The translations under genes were made by a program, and so were the position numbers. This document shows, in pieces, positions 34,948 to 43,605 of a DNA stretch of 64,000 bases; the first letter of the stretch is position 1, and the number at the start of each line of letters is the position of its first letter. The notes beneath the pieces are model-generated. The model saw only the letters and a list, made by a program, of their open reading frames with translations. It ran no database searches and was not told the DNA's origin. Origin of the DNA: Burkholderia humptydooensis (GTDB lineage: Bacteria > Pseudomonadota > Gammaproteobacteria > Burkholderiales > Burkholderiaceae); contig NZ_CP013380.1 of the NCBI RefSeq assembly GCF_001513745.1, positions 682,001 to 746,000 on the forward strand, read 5' to 3'.

Positions 34948-34956
34948 TGCTAGAAT
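34948..34956 (+). promoter_or_regulatory. Extended -10 element for rnpB
   Basis: TGCTAGAAT, an extended -10 box (TGn plus TAGAAT), about 9 bases before the expected 5' end of RNase P RNA. No good -35 was found. Confidence 0.5.
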
Positions 34957-34964
34957 CCCGCTCG

Positions 34965-35377
34965 CAAAGCAGGCCAGGCAGTCGCGGCCTTCGCGGTTCG
35001 CCGCGAAGGGCGAGGAAAGTCCGGACTCCGACAGGGCAGGGTGATGGCTAACGGCCATCCGTGGCGACACGCGGAACAGGGCAACAGAAAGCAAACCGCC
35101 GATGGCCCGGCGCAAGCCGGGATCAGGCAAGGGTGAAACGGTGCGGTAAGAGCGCACCGCGGCTGCGGCGACGCAGACCGGCACGGTAACCTCCACCCGG
35201 AGCAATTCCAAGTAGGCGGACGCGCATCTTCGGATGCAGGACGGTGCCCCCGTCTCGTTCGCGGGTAGGAAGCTTGAGCGCGTCAGCAATGGCGCGCCTA
35301 GAGGAATGGCTGCCACGGGCCGCGCGCCTTCGGGCGCGCGGTTCGCACAGAATCCGGCTTATCGGCCCGCTTTGCCG
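34965..35377 (+). ncRNA. rnpB: RNase P RNA (class A)
   Basis: The catalytic RNA that matures tRNA 5' ends. The universal blocks are all visible: P4 5' side GAGGAAAGTCCGGACTCC (35009-35026), the GGGTGAAACGGTGCGGTAAGAGCGCACC block (35131-35158), the AGAGGAATGGCTGCC block and the 3' side ACAGAATCCGGCTTATCGG (35347-35365). The 5' AAAGCAGGCC and 3' GGCCCGCTTT ends pair as P1. Length about 410 nt, normal for class A; ends are estimated to a few bases. Confidence 0.97.
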
Positions 35378-35392
35378 CCCGATGACAAAGGA

Positions 35393-35429
35393 AAGGCCGG
35401 CGCCCGATGCGGCGCCGGCCTTTTTCCTT
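35393..35429 (+). terminator. Intrinsic terminator of rnpB
   Basis: AGGCCGGCGCC-CGATGC-GGCGCCGGCCT hairpin followed by TTTTCCTTT. Confidence 0.85.
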
Positions 35430-35458
35430 TTCTCGACCCGCGCGGCGGGCGACGCGCG

Positions 35459-35881
35459 TTACGCGGCGACGATCTCGAACGAGTGCGACAGCTCGGCCGT
35501 CTTCGCGATCATGATCGACGCCGAACAGTACTTGTCGTGCGACAGGTTGATCGCGCGCTCAACGGTCGCGGGATTCAGGTTGCGGCCCGTCACCGTGAAG
35601 TGGAAGTGGACCTTCGTGAACACCTTCGGGTCCTCGCTCGCGCGCTCGGCCTGCAGCGTCACCGAGCAGCCGGTGACTTCCTGGCGGCTCTTCTTGAGGA
35701 TCAGCACGACGTCATAGGCCGTGCAGCCGCCCGTGCCGGCGAGCACCATCTCCATCGGACGCGGCGCGAGATTGTGCCCGCCGCCTTCGGGCGCGCCATC
35801 CATCGTGACGAGGTGGCCGCTGCCCGTCTGGGCGGCGAATGCCATGCCGTCCTGGCCCATCCAGCTTACTTTGCATTCCAT
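35459..35881 (-). CDS. OsmC/Ohr-family peroxiredoxin-like protein
   Basis: A 140-residue protein of the OsmC group. The two cysteines of the family active site appear in MVLAGTGGCTAYDVVLIL and LSHDKYCSASIMIA, both with the usual surrounding residues. OsmC proteins reduce organic hydroperoxides, using a thiol mechanism in the cytoplasm; some relatives have other roles. The start is ATG 35881 (MECKVSWMGQDG), as in related proteins, rather than ATG 35923. It is isolated, converging on rnpB. Confidence 0.9.
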   Translation of the reverse strand: MECKVSWMGQDGMAFAAQTGSGHLVTMDGAPEGGGHNLAPRPMEMVLAGTGGCTAYDVVLILKKSRQEVTGCSVTLQAERASEDPKVFTKVHFHFTVTGRNLNPATVERAINLSHDKYCSASIMIAKTAELSHSFEIVAA

Positions 35882-36169
35882 GCGCGAGCTCCAGCGTTGC
35901 TTGATTCGATTGTGATCCGGCATTGTAGCCCCGCCCGCAACAGTCGGCTGATGCGCCGCAAGACGGGCAAAAACAGCGGCCGATCGCGTATCGCGTCCGG
36001 TCCGGGCGGCGCCGATCGCCCTCCGATCTTTAGGGGTTTTGCTCTAGGCGGAAAGTCCATTCGTTCAGGGGTGATTTGTTATCTTATTGATTTAAAAGGA
36101 AAAATCCGATTTCTTGGGGATTGGGTAATTTTCCGTATTATGAGAATGCATTTCTCCATGCGGTTTTCC
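35882..36169. other. Intergenic region upstream of the small RNA, partly AT-rich
   Basis: No gene seen. From about 36040 to 36170 the sequence is clearly richer in A/T than its surroundings. It contains the dyad GAGAA-TGCAT-TTCTC (36142-36156) just upstream of the small-RNA promoter, a possible operator or UP-element region. Confidence 0.55.
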
Positions 36170-36198
36170 TTGTGCTGTCGACTCCCGGTTCGTATAAT
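36170..36198 (+). promoter_or_regulatory. Strong sigma70-type promoter of the small RNA
   Basis: TTGTGC (36170-36175), a 17-base spacer, and a perfect TATAAT (36193-36198). The expected first base is 36204-36206. Confidence 0.8.
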
Positions 36199-36204
36199 GC
36201 GAGG

Positions 36205-36297
36205 CATTGGTTGTCGCGTTGCGGCAACCTCCGCATGTCTCCTCCACCCTCCTCCTTTGGTGGATTAAGCCCGAACCAGCGGTTCGGGCTTTTTTTC
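36205..36297 (+). ncRNA. Candidate small RNA with anti-Shine-Dalgarno loop
   Basis: A transcript of about 93 nt bounded by a consensus promoter and an intrinsic terminator, without a sound reading frame. Three hairpins can be drawn: hairpin 1, GGTTGTCGC-GTT-GCGGCAACC (36209-36229, nine pairs with one G-U); hairpin 2, TCCACC-loop-GGTGGA (36243-36264) with the ten-base loop CTCCTCCTTT (36249-36258); hairpin 3, the terminator (36267-36297). The loop contains CCUCCUUU, identical to the anti-SD tail of 16S rRNA, so it would pair with ribosome-binding sites of mRNAs. The layout resembles the toxic anti-SD small RNAs reported for beta-proteobacteria; whether it belongs to that family was not tested. 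Confidence 0.75.
36267..36297 (+). terminator. Intrinsic terminator of the small RNA
   Basis: AAGCCCGAACC-AGC-GGTTCGGGCTT, an 11-bp stem with a three-base loop, running into TTTTTTT. Confidence 0.93.
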
Positions 36298-36390
36298 GTC
36301 CGGTGCAAGCTTGGGCGGCCCGACGGTGGCCGCTTCGCGCCCGCGATGCACGCTTCACCGCAGTCGCGAAACGACGGATGTCGGATTTCT

Positions 36391-36420
36391 TTGACCACCC
36401 AGCTCGAATCCCTTTATAAT
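36391..36420 (+). promoter_or_regulatory. Promoter of rplM-rpsI
   Basis: TTGACC (36391-36396), an 18-base spacer and TATAAT (36415-36420). The leader of about 120 bases starts with a CTTTTCCG...CGGAAAAAG hairpin (36427-36455), a possible site for L13 autoregulation. Confidence 0.75.
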
Positions 36421-36550
36421 TCAGGGCTTTTCCGCATCCATGCCCACGGAAAAAGAACAGGGAGAGCCTGCATCGCGCCACGAAGCGCCTGCCAAGAGCA
36501 GACAAGCAGGAAAGAACGTTTGGGCATAAGCAATCAATTTTGGATCGATC

Positions 36551-36979
36551 ATGAAGACGTTTTCCGCAAAAGCCCATGAGGTGGCGCGCGAATGGTACGT
36601 GATTGACGCGACGGATAAGGTTCTCGGCCGTGTCGCCAGCGAAGTGGCACGCCGTCTGCGCGGCAAGCACAAGCCCGAGTTCACTCCGCACGTCGACACC
36701 GGTGATTTCATCATCGTCATCAACGCGAGCAAGCTGAAAGTCACGGGCAACAAGACGCTGGACAAGAAGTATTACCGTCACTCGGGCTACCCGGGCGGCA
36801 TCTATGAAACGACGTTCGGCAAGATGCAGGAACGCTTCCCGGGCCGCGCGCTCGAGAAGGCGGTCAAGGGCATGCTGCCGAAGGGCCCGCTCGGCTACGC
36901 GATGATCAAGAAGCTGAAGGTCTACGCTGAAGCCACGCATCCGCACTCGGCTCAACAGCCGAAGGCGCTCGAGATCTAA
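36551..36979 (+). CDS. rplM: 50S ribosomal protein L13
   Basis: A 142-residue protein, full length. The N-terminus [33 protein letters not shown] and the [34 protein letters not shown] block are typical. It binds 23S rRNA early in assembly. rpsI follows 11 bases later in the universal rplM-rpsI pair. Confidence 0.99.
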   Translation: MKTFSAKAHEVAREWYVIDATDKVLGRVASEVARRLRGKHKPEFTPHVDTGDFIIVINASKLKVTGNKTLDKKYYRHSGYPGGIYETTFGKMQERFPGRALEKAVKGMLPKGPLGYAMIKKLKVYAEATHPHSAQQPKALEI

Positions 36980-36990
36980 GGGGAGCCCAC

Positions 36991-37383
36991 ATGATCGGTA
37001 ACTGGAACTACGGTACGGGCCGCCGCAAGAGCGCAGTCGCTCGTGTCTTCATCAAGGCTGGCAAGGGCGACATCGTCGTCAACGGCAAGCCCATCTCCGA
37101 CTACTTCTCGCGCGAAACGTCGCTGATGATCGTGCGTCAGCCGCTGGAACTCACGAACCACGCGCAGACGTTCGACATCAAGGTGAACGTGTCGGGCGGC
37201 GGCGAAACGGGTCAGGCGGGCGCAGTGCGCCACGGCATCACCCGCGCGCTGATCGACTACGACGCGACGCTGAAGCCGGCTCTGTCGAGCGCAGGCTTCG
37301 TCACGCGCGACGCCCGTGAAGTCGAGCGCAAGAAGGTCGGTCTGCACAAGGCACGCCGCGCCAAGCAGTTCTCGAAGCGTTAA
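36991..37383 (+). CDS. rpsI: 30S ribosomal protein S9
   Basis: A 130-residue protein ending in the basic tail [17 protein letters not shown], whose final Lys-Arg reaches the P-site t[23 protein letters not shown] opens the family fold. Co-transcribed with rplM and closed by a strong terminator at 37425-37459. Confidence 0.99.
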   Translation: MIGNWNYGTGRRKSAVARVFIKAGKGDIVVNGKPISDYFSRETSLMIVRQPLELTNHAQTFDIKVNVSGGGETGQAGAVRHGITRALIDYDATLKPALSSAGFVTRDAREVERKKVGLHKARRAKQFSKR

Positions 37384-37424
37384 TCGCTCGTGCTGCACGC
37401 CGCCCTCGGGCGGCATCGCTGCAA

Positions 37425-37459
37425 GAAAAACCGCCAGTTTTCACGCTGGCGGTTTTTTT
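37425..37459 (+). terminator. Intrinsic terminator of rplM-rpsI
   Basis: AAAAACCGCCAG-TTTTCACG-CTGGCGGTTTTTTT hairpin. Confidence 0.9.
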
Positions 37460-37589
37460 ATGTGCGCGCGGCTTGCGTTGGCGCAACGAATGCGCGAAAA
37501 ACGGCGGTGCGCACCTTGATTTCGCCTGCGTCAGCACGATCTACGGATCGGTCCTACAATAGCAGGCAATGGTTTTTTGGAGAGTTCGC

Positions 37590-37958
37590 ATGAACGCTGT
37601 TACCGAATCCACGGCAACCACCGAGATGCCGGCTCCGTTCGTCTTCACCGACGCGGCGGCCGACAAGGTCAAGCAACTGATCGACGAAGAGGGCAACCCC
37701 GACCTCAAGCTGCGCGTATTCGTGCAAGGCGGCGGCTGCTCCGGCTTCCAGTATGGCTTCACGTTCGATGAGGAAGTCAACGAGGACGATACCGTGCTCA
37801 ACAAGAACGGTGTCGTGCTGCTCGTCGACGCCATGAGCTATCAGTATCTCGTCGGCGCCGAGATCGACTACAAGGACGATCTGAACGGCGCGCAGTTCGT
37901 CATCAAGAACCCGAACGCCACCTCGACCTGCGGTTGCGGCTCGTCGTTCTCGGTCTGA
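37590..37958 (+). CDS. erpA: Iron-sulfur cluster insertion protein ErpA
   Basis: A 122-residue A-type carrier delivering Fe-S clusters to apoproteins. The three conserved cysteines are in [11 protein letters not shown] and [12 protein letters not shown]. The acidic N-terminus and ErpA-like [11 protein letters not shown] favour ErpA over IscA. ATG 37590 is used; an in-frame ATG at 37569 would add seven residues (MVFWRVR) atypical of the family. Placement after rplM-rpsI is common in Burkholderia. Confidence 0.93.
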   Translation: MNAVTESTATTEMPAPFVFTDAAADKVKQLIDEEGNPDLKLRVFVQGGGCSGFQYGFTFDEEVNEDDTVLNKNGVVLLVDAMSYQYLVGAEIDYKDDLNGAQFVIKNPNATSTCGCGSSFSV

Positions 37959-37974
37959 GCGCACGCACACTCGA

Positions 37975-38004
37975 CAAAAACGGGGCTCGATACCCCGTTT
38001 TTTT
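37975..38004 (+). terminator. Intrinsic terminator of erpA
   Basis: AAAAACGGGG-CTCGATA-CCCCGTTTTTTT hairpin directly after the gene. Confidence 0.88.
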
Positions 38005-38080
38005 GTGTCCGGACGAAGCCGGCGCGTCGCGCTTCGGATTGAGGGCCTTCGTTCTTTCGTCCGTTCGCCGTTTCGTTCGC

Positions 38081-38947
38081 TCATGCCGCACGCACGCCGA
38101 TCTCCTGCATCGTGCCGGCCGCGTCGCTCGCACGCGCGAGCCAATCGGTCGGCGCTTGTCCCGTGCATTGCGCGAACGCGCGCGTCAGCGCGCTCGCGCT
38201 GCCGTAGCCGACTTCCGGCGCGATTTCCTTGACCGCATAGCCGCGCCTGAGCAGCGTCTTCGCGAGCCCGACGCGCCATTGCAGCAGGTATTCGCCCGGC
38301 GGCAGGCCGACTGTGTCCGTGAAGTGCGCGGCGAACCGCGAGCGCGACATGCCGGCGATCGCGGCCATCCGCTCGAGCGGCCATGACAGGGCCGGGTCCG
38401 CGTGCATCGCATTCAGCGCCTTCGCGAGCCGTGCGTCGGACAGCCCGGCGAGTGATCCGCTCGCCACCAGCCGGTTGCGCATCACGAAGCGCAGCAATTG
38501 CACGACGAGCACTTCGGTCAGGCGGTTGATCACCGTGTCGTGCCCGCATGCGGGCGCGCTCGCCTCGGCGAACAGCGCCTGCTGGACGCCGTCGAGCGGC
38601 GACATCGACGCGAGCGGAATCGCGAGCAGATCGGGCAGGCCGCGCAACAGCGGGTTCTCGTCGCCGAGCCCGAACTCGATCGTCGCGGACAAGACCTCGG
38701 CGGGCGTGTTGCCGCGCGCCTCGATCCGGTACTTGCCGGGCCGCCCGATGAAGACCGCGCTCGGCTCGGGCACCGCGTGAAGGCCAAGCGCGCCGCCCGT
38801 CACGCAGACGGCGCCCGTGCGCACCAGGTGCATGTGGAAACCGTCCTCGCAGATGTCGAACGTCGACGCGCCGGGCAGCATGCCGAAGTGGAACACGCGG
38901 GCGTGCAGCTCGAAACGGGCGAGAAGGCCCTTCAGGCGATCGCTCAT
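38081..38947 (-). CDS. AraC-family regulator with cupin sensor domain
   Basis: A 288-residue protein. The C-terminal third holds two HTH motifs of AraC/XylS type (about 190-280: MAAIAGMSRSRFAAHFTDTVGLPPGEYLLQWRV and IAPEVGYGSASALTRAFAQ). The N-terminal half is a cupin-like domain, as in the AraC subgroup that often controls detoxification or oxidoreductase genes. It is divergent from two GST genes with a gap of 107 bases and may regulate them. ATG 38947 is chosen; an open frame further upstream enters the GST promoter. Confidence 0.9.
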   Translation of the reverse strand: MSDRLKGLLARFELHARVFHFGMLPGASTFDICEDGFHMHLVRTGAVCVTGGALGLHAVPEPSAVFIGRPGKYRIEARGNTPAEVLSATIEFGLGDENPLLRGLPDLLAIPLASMSPLDGVQQALFAEASAPACGHDTVINRLTEVLVVQLLRFVMRNRLVASGSLAGLSDARLAKALNAMHADPALSWPLERMAAIAGMSRSRFAAHFTDTVGLPPGEYLLQWRVGLAKTLLRRGYAVKEIAPEVGYGSASALTRAFAQCTGQAPTDWLARASDAAGTMQEIGVRAA

Positions 38948-39054
38948 GAGACGATTGGTCAAGTAATTGGGATTTATCGACGCATATTGTCTCAGTGCGT
39001 GCGCTACATTGGCAACTCCGCTCACCGTCCCGCATGACAAGGAGGACCCAGTCG

Positions 39055-39759
39055 ATGATCCGATTCTTCTATCACCCGTCGCCGAATCCGGCCAAGGTCG
39101 CGCTGTTCCTCGAGGAGGCTGGCGTGCCGTACGAGCTCGTGCCTGTCGATACCCGCAAGGGCGAGCAGCACAGCGACGCGTACAAGGCGATCAATCCGAA
39201 CGCGAAGACGCCCGCGATCGCCGATGGCGACGCGACCGTGTTCGACAGCAACGCGATCCTGCTGTATCTCGCCGAGAAAACCGGCCGGTTCCTGCCGGAC
39301 GATACACCCGCCGCGCGCGGCGAGCTGCTGTCGTGGCTGATGTTCGTCGCGACGGGGATCGGCCCGTACTGCGGGCAGGCGGTCCATTTCAAGTATTTCG
39401 CGCCGGAGCCGAAGGCGTACGCGGCGAACCGCTACGACTTCGAGGCGTGGCGCCACTGGCGCATCGTCGACGAGCGCCTCGCCGGCCGCCGCTACATGGT
39501 CGGCGACCGCTACACGATCGCCGACATGGCGGTGTGGGGCTGGGCGCAGGCGATTCCGCGCGTGCTGGGCGACGATGCGTGGGCGCAGTTGCCGAACGTG
39601 AAGCGTCTCGTCGACGAGATCAATGCGCGTCCGGCCGCGCAGCGCGCCGATGCGCTGAAGACGCGCCACGCGTTCAAGCTGGAGTTCGACGACGAGGCGC
39701 GCCGCGTGCTGTTCCCGCAGAACGCACGGCTCGCCGCCACGTCCGGGGCGGGGGCCTGA
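39055..39759 (+). CDS. Glutathione S-transferase-like protein 1
   Basis: A 234-residue protein with the N-terminal thioredoxin-like domain (about 1-80) and helical C-terminal domain. The segments SPNPAKVALFLEEAGVPYELVPVD and NPNAKTPAIADGDATVFDSNAILLYLAEK show the cis-Pro and the glutathione-binding residues. It starts at ATG 39055 after CAAGGAGGACC. Related to the YghU/YfcG disulfide-bond-type GSTs. Four bases separate it from the second GST gene, so they are co-transcribed. Confidence 0.9.
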   Translation: MIRFFYHPSPNPAKVALFLEEAGVPYELVPVDTRKGEQHSDAYKAINPNAKTPAIADGDATVFDSNAILLYLAEKTGRFLPDDTPAARGELLSWLMFVATGIGPYCGQAVHFKYFAPEPKAYAANRYDFEAWRHWRIVDERLAGRRYMVGDRYTIADMAVWGWAQAIPRVLGDDAWAQLPNVKRLVDEINARPAAQRADALKTRHAFKLEFDDEARRVLFPQNARLAATSGAGA

Positions 39760-39763
39760 CGCG

Positions 39764-40462
39764 ATGATCGACCTCTACTACTGGACGACGCCGAACGGCC
39801 ACAAGATCACGATGTTCCTGGAGGAGGCCGGCTTGCCGTACCGGATCGTGCCGGTGAACATCGGCCGCGGCGAGCAATTCGAGCCGGATTTCCTGCGCAT
39901 CGCGCCGAACAACCGGATTCCGGCGCTCGTCGACTCTGCGCCCGCCGACGGCGGCGAGCCGCTGTCGATCTTCGAATCCGGCGCGATCCTGCTGTATCTC
40001 GCGGACAAGATCGGGCGCTTCATTCCGGCCGACCTGCGCGGCCGCAACGAGGCGCTGCAGTGGCTCTTCTGGCAGATGGGCGGGCTCGGCCCGATGGCGG
40101 GGCAGAACCATCACTTCGTGCAGTACGCGCCCGAGCCGCTGCCGTACGCGATCGAGCGGTACGTGAAGGAAACGTCGCGGCTGTACGGCGTGCTGAACAA
40201 GCATCTGTCGGACGGGCGCGACTACATCGCCGGCGAGTATTCGATCGCCGACATGGCGAGCTATCCGTGGATCGTGCCGCACGAGCGGCAGCGGCAGCGC
40301 CTCGAGGATTTTCCGTTCCTGGCCGCCTGGTTCGCGCGGATCGCCGAACGGCCGGCCACCGTGCGCGCCTACGCGCGGGCGAAGGAGATCAACACGGCGC
40401 CGACGGTCGATCAGCAATCGCGCAGCGTGTTGTTCGGGCAGGACGCGAGCACGGTCCGCTGA
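39764..40462 (+). CDS. Glutathione S-transferase-like protein 2 (YfcG/YghU type)
   Basis: A 232-residue GST. TTPNGHKITMFLEEAGLPYRIVPVNIGRGEQF and the QMGGLGPMAGQNHHF stretch (about 105-119) are hallmarks of the YfcG/YghU disulfide-bond oxidoreductases, which bind glutathione disulfide. Only distantly similar to its neighbour, so this is not a recent duplication. The substrate is unknown. It is followed by the convergent anmK gene. Confidence 0.92.
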   Translation: MIDLYYWTTPNGHKITMFLEEAGLPYRIVPVNIGRGEQFEPDFLRIAPNNRIPALVDSAPADGGEPLSIFESGAILLYLADKIGRFIPADLRGRNEALQWLFWQMGGLGPMAGQNHHFVQYAPEPLPYAIERYVKETSRLYGVLNKHLSDGRDYIAGEYSIADMASYPWIVPHERQRQRLEDFPFLAAWFARIAERPATVRAYARAKEINTAPTVDQQSRSVLFGQDASTVR

Positions 40463-40550
40463 CGCGGCCGGTGCCGGTGGGCTGCGGCTTCGCCGCCGTG
40501 CGCGCCGGGCTGTGCGGTGCGCGCGGGCGGGCTTCGGCCGGGCCGCCGCT

Positions 40551-41720
40551 TCAGCGCGGGTAGAGCGCGCCCAGCACGCGCTCGCCCGCCGCGCCCGTGA
40601 CGGCCGACACGTTGCCCGGCGCGCGCGCGTTGAAGCGGTACGCGAGCCAGGCGAACGCGAGCGATTCGACCTGCTGCGGCGGCACGCCGAGCGCGGCCGT
40701 CGTGGCGACGGGCGCGTCGAGCCCGCGCGCCGCGAGCGCCGTCGCGAGCGCGTCGAGCAGCACCGGGTTGCGCGCGCCGCCGCCGCACACGTAGACGGCC
40801 CGGCAGTCGCCCGCATGCCGCGCGATCTCGTCTGCGACGCTCGCCGCAGTCAGCGCGGTGAGCGTCGCCTGCACGTCCTCCGGCGCGAGGCCCGGAAAAC
40901 CGGCGAGCTTCACGTCCAGCCAGTCGGTGTTGAAGAGGTCGCGCCCGGTGCTTTTCGGCGCGCTCTGCCGGAAGTACGGCTCGTCGAGAAGCGCGGCGAG
41001 GAGCGCTTCGTCGACCGTGCCGCGCGCCGCGAAGCGCCCGCCGTCGTCGAACGGCTGCTTCAGGTGGCGGCCCGCCCATGCGTCGATCAGCGCGTTCGCC
41101 GGGCCGCAATCGTGGCCGCGCACCGCGTCGCCCCGTTCGTCCCGCCCGCCGCGCGCGGCGGGCAGGATCGTGATGTTGCTGATGCCGCCCAGGTTGCAGA
41201 CGACGCGTGTCTCGTCGGGCGAGCCGAACACCGTCGCGTGGAACGCCGGCACGAGCGGCGCGCCCTGGCCGCCCGCGGCGACGTCGCGGCTGCGGAAATC
41301 GGCGATCACGTCGATGCGGGTCAGCTCGGCGAGCAGCGCCGCGTTGTTGATCTGCCGCGTGTAGCCGCGCTCGGGCCGGTGGCGCACCGTCTGGCCGTGC
41401 ACGCCGAGCGCGCGCACGTCGTCGGGCGAAAGGCCCGCCGCGCGCAGCAGCTCGTGGCAGCACACCGCGTAGCGCGCGGCGAGCGCGTTCGCGGCGAGCG
41501 CCTCGCGCTCGATCTCGTCGTCGCCCGGCTGTTGCAGCGCGAAGAGGGCGTCGCGCAGCGTGTCGGCGAAGCCGACGAACGCCTCGGACAGCACGGCGGG
41601 CGGCTTGCCCGCCTCGAAGCGCACGGCGACGCCGTCGACGCCGTCCATGCTCGTGCCCGACATCAGGCCGAAATACACGCCATCCGCGGGATGGCCGGGT
41701 TGCATGCGATTGGACGCCAC
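40551..41720 (-). CDS. anmK: Anhydro-N-acetylmuramic acid kinase
   Basis: Recycles murein: converts 1,6-anhydroMurNAc to MurNAc 6-phosphate. The 389-residue protein has [18 protein letters not shown] near the N-terminus (ATP/anhydroMurNAc site), [11 protein letters not shown] and DTGPGN-like [12 protein letters not shown] in the middle, and [17 protein letters not shown] near the C-terminus. The middle motif has Cys and Ala where many homologues have Thr/Gly-Asn, a minor variation. It is divergent from tyrS. Confidence 0.93.
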   Translation of the reverse strand: MASNRMQPGHPADGVYFGLMSGTSMDGVDGVAVRFEAGKPPAVLSEAFVGFADTLRDALFALQQPGDDEIEREALAANALAARYAVCCHELLRAAGLSPDDVRALGVHGQTVRHRPERGYTRQINNAALLAELTRIDVIADFRSRDVAAGGQGAPLVPAFHATVFGSPDETRVVCNLGGISNITILPAARGGRDERGDAVRGHDCGPANALIDAWAGRHLKQPFDDGGRFAARGTVDEALLAALLDEPYFRQSAPKSTGRDLFNTDWLDVKLAGFPGLAPEDVQATLTALTAASVADEIARHAGDCRAVYVCGGGARNPVLLDALATALAARGLDAPVATTAALGVPPQQVESLAFAWLAYRFNARAPGNVSAVTGAAGERVLGALYPR

Positions 41721-41874
41721 GTTGATTGCTCCGGAATCGAGATGGGGCGCGCGCGGAAGGCCCGCCGCGCGCCGTCGTCGCCGATTATCCGCGCATGCGG
41801 GCGCGCCGTTAAGCGGTCCGCGCGCAACTTATGGGAAAATTGCTCTTTTTGCGATATTCCTTCCTCTTGCACCG

Positions 41875-43116
41875 ATGAGCACCGATCCCACTTCCAAGCC
41901 CGCCTTCCCGATCACCGATGAAGTCCGCCACGCGCTCGCCGTCACGAAGCGCGGCGTCGACGAGCTGCTGATCGAGGAAGAGTTCGCGCAGAAGCTCGCG
42001 AGAAGCGCGGCGACGGGCAAGCCGCTGCGCATCAAGCTGGGCCTCGATCCGACGGCGCCCGACATCCACCTCGGCCATACGGTCGTGCTGAACAAGATGC
42101 GCCAGTTGCAGGATCTCGGCCATACGGTGATTTTCCTGATCGGCGATTTCACGTCGCTGATCGGCGATCCGTCGGGCCGCAACGCGACGCGCCCGCCGCT
42201 CACGCGCGAGCAGATCGAATCGAACGCGAAGACCTATTTCGAGCAGGCCGCGCTCGTGCTCGACCGCGAGAAGACCGAGATCCGCTACAACAGCGAATGG
42301 TCGATGCCGCTCGGCGCGGACGGGATGATCAAGCTCGCGTCGCGCTACACGGTCGCGCGGATGCTCGAGCGCGAGGATTTCACGAAGCGCTTCCAGGGCG
42401 GCATCCCGATCTCGATCCATGAATTCCTGTATCCGCTGATGCAAGGCTACGACTCGGTCGCGCTGAACGCCGATCTCGAGCTCGGCGGCACCGACCAGAA
42501 ATTCAACCTGCTCGTCGGCCGCGAGCTGCAGAAGCAGTACGGCCAGGAGCAGCAGTGCATCCTGACGATGCCGCTGCTCGAAGGGCTCGACGGCGTCGAG
42601 AAGATGTCGAAATCGAAGGGCAACTACGTCGGCATCAGCGAGAAGCCGAACGACATGTTCGGCAAGCTGATGAGCATCTCGGACGTGCTGATGTGGCGCT
42701 ACTTCGAGCTCCTGTCCTTCCGCAGCCTCGACGAGATCGCGCAGTTCCGCGGCGCAATCGAAGGCGGGCGCAATCCGCGCGACTTCAAGGTGATGCTCGC
42801 GCAGGAGATCGTCGCGCGCTTCCATTCGCAGACCGACGCCGAACGCGCGCTCGAGGACTTCAATCACCGCGCGAAGGGCGGCGTGCCCGACGACATCCCG
42901 AGCGTGACGCTCGCCGGCGCGCCGCTCGCGATCGGCCAGTTGCTGAAGCAGGCGGGGCTCGTGCCGTCGACGAGCGAGGCGCTGCGCAACATCGAGCAGG
43001 GCGGCGTGAAGATTGACGGCGCGACGGTGTCCGACAAGGCGCTGAAGGTCGATGCGGGCGAGTTCGTCGTGCAGGTCGGCAAGCGCCGCTTCGCGCGCGT
43101 GACGCTCACCGCATGA
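41875..43116 (+). CDS. tyrS: Tyrosyl-tRNA synthetase
   Basis: A 413-residue class I synthetase. The HIGH motif is HLGH (65-68) and the KMSKS motif is intact at 243-247. A C-terminal S4 RNA-binding domain is present (about 345-413). ATG 41875 gives the normal N-terminus; the frame reads open upstream into the anmK promoter. It overlaps dtd by four bases (ATGA, 43113-43116). Confidence 0.97.
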   Translation: MSTDPTSKPAFPITDEVRHALAVTKRGVDELLIEEEFAQKLARSAATGKPLRIKLGLDPTAPDIHLGHTVVLNKMRQLQDLGHTVIFLIGDFTSLIGDPSGRNATRPPLTREQIESNAKTYFEQAALVLDREKTEIRYNSEWSMPLGADGMIKLASRYTVARMLEREDFTKRFQGGIPISIHEFLYPLMQGYDSVALNADLELGGTDQKFNLLVGRELQKQYGQEQQCILTMPLLEGLDGVEKMSKSKGNYVGISEKPNDMFGKLMSISDVLMWRYFELLSFRSLDEIAQFRGAIEGGRNPRDFKVMLAQEIVARFHSQTDAERALEDFNHRAKGGVPDDIPSVTLAGAPLAIGQLLKQAGLVPSTSEALRNIEQGGVKIDGATVSDKALKVDAGEFVVQVGKRRFARVTLTA

Positions 43117-43571
43117 TCGCGCTGATCCAGCGCGTGAAGCGCGCTGACGTGCGTGTCGGCGAGCGTGTGACGGGCGAGATCGGCCCGGGCCTGCTCGCGC
43201 TCGTCTGCGCGGAGCGCGGCGACACCGAGGCCGCCGCCGACAAGCTGCTCGCGAAGGTGCTCGGCTACCGCGTGTTCAGCGACGCGGCGGGCAAGATGAA
43301 CCTGCCTGTGTCGAACCTCGACGGCGCGGGACGCGCGGGCGGCCTGCTGCTCGTGTCGCAGTTCACGCTCGCCGCCGACACGAACAGCGGCCTGCGCCCG
43401 AGCTTCACGCCGGCCGCGCCGCCCGACGAGGGCGCGCGCCTGTTCGACTATTTCGTGCGCCAGGCTCGCGAGCGTCACCCGATCGTCGCGACAGGCGAGT
43501 TCGGCGCCGACATGCAGGTGTCGCTCGTCAACGACGGCCCCGTGACGTTCTGGTTGCAGGCACGCCCCTGA
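43113..43571 (+). CDS. dtd: D-aminoacyl-tRNA deacylase
   Basis: Removes D-Tyr and other D-amino acids (and Gly) from tRNA. The 152-residue protein has the catalytic SQFTLAADT segment and the [10 protein letters not shown] motif with the cross-subunit Gly-cisPro-type loop. The translational coupling to tyrS fits its role as proofreader of the same reaction. Confidence 0.96.
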   Translation: MIALIQRVKRADVRVGERVTGEIGPGLLALVCAERGDTEAAADKLLAKVLGYRVFSDAAGKMNLPVSNLDGAGRAGGLLLVSQFTLAADTNSGLRPSFTPAAPPDEGARLFDYFVRQARERHPIVATGEFGADMQVSLVNDGPVTFWLQARP

Positions 43572-43605
43572 TGCGCCCTTGACGCTTCGATTCGAGACCG
43601 CACCG

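Noticed and set aside
36142..36156. Fur box in front of the small RNA
   Set aside because: The dyad GAGAA-TGCAT-TTCTC shares a few bases with Fur sites but lacks the 7-1-7 layout, so I do not name it as one.
35882..36170. Prophage remnant or attachment site in the AT-rich patch
   Set aside because: No integrase, direct repeats or phage-like frame; the patch is short and directly precedes a promoter.
36207..36419. Possible small protein encoded by the small-RNA transcript
   Set aside because: The frame has no plausible ribosome site and runs through the terminator hairpin into downstream DNA; the structure explains the region better.
36092..36955. Minus-strand open frame across the small RNA and rplM
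   Set aside because: It runs antisense to rplM and the small RNA and shows no family features.
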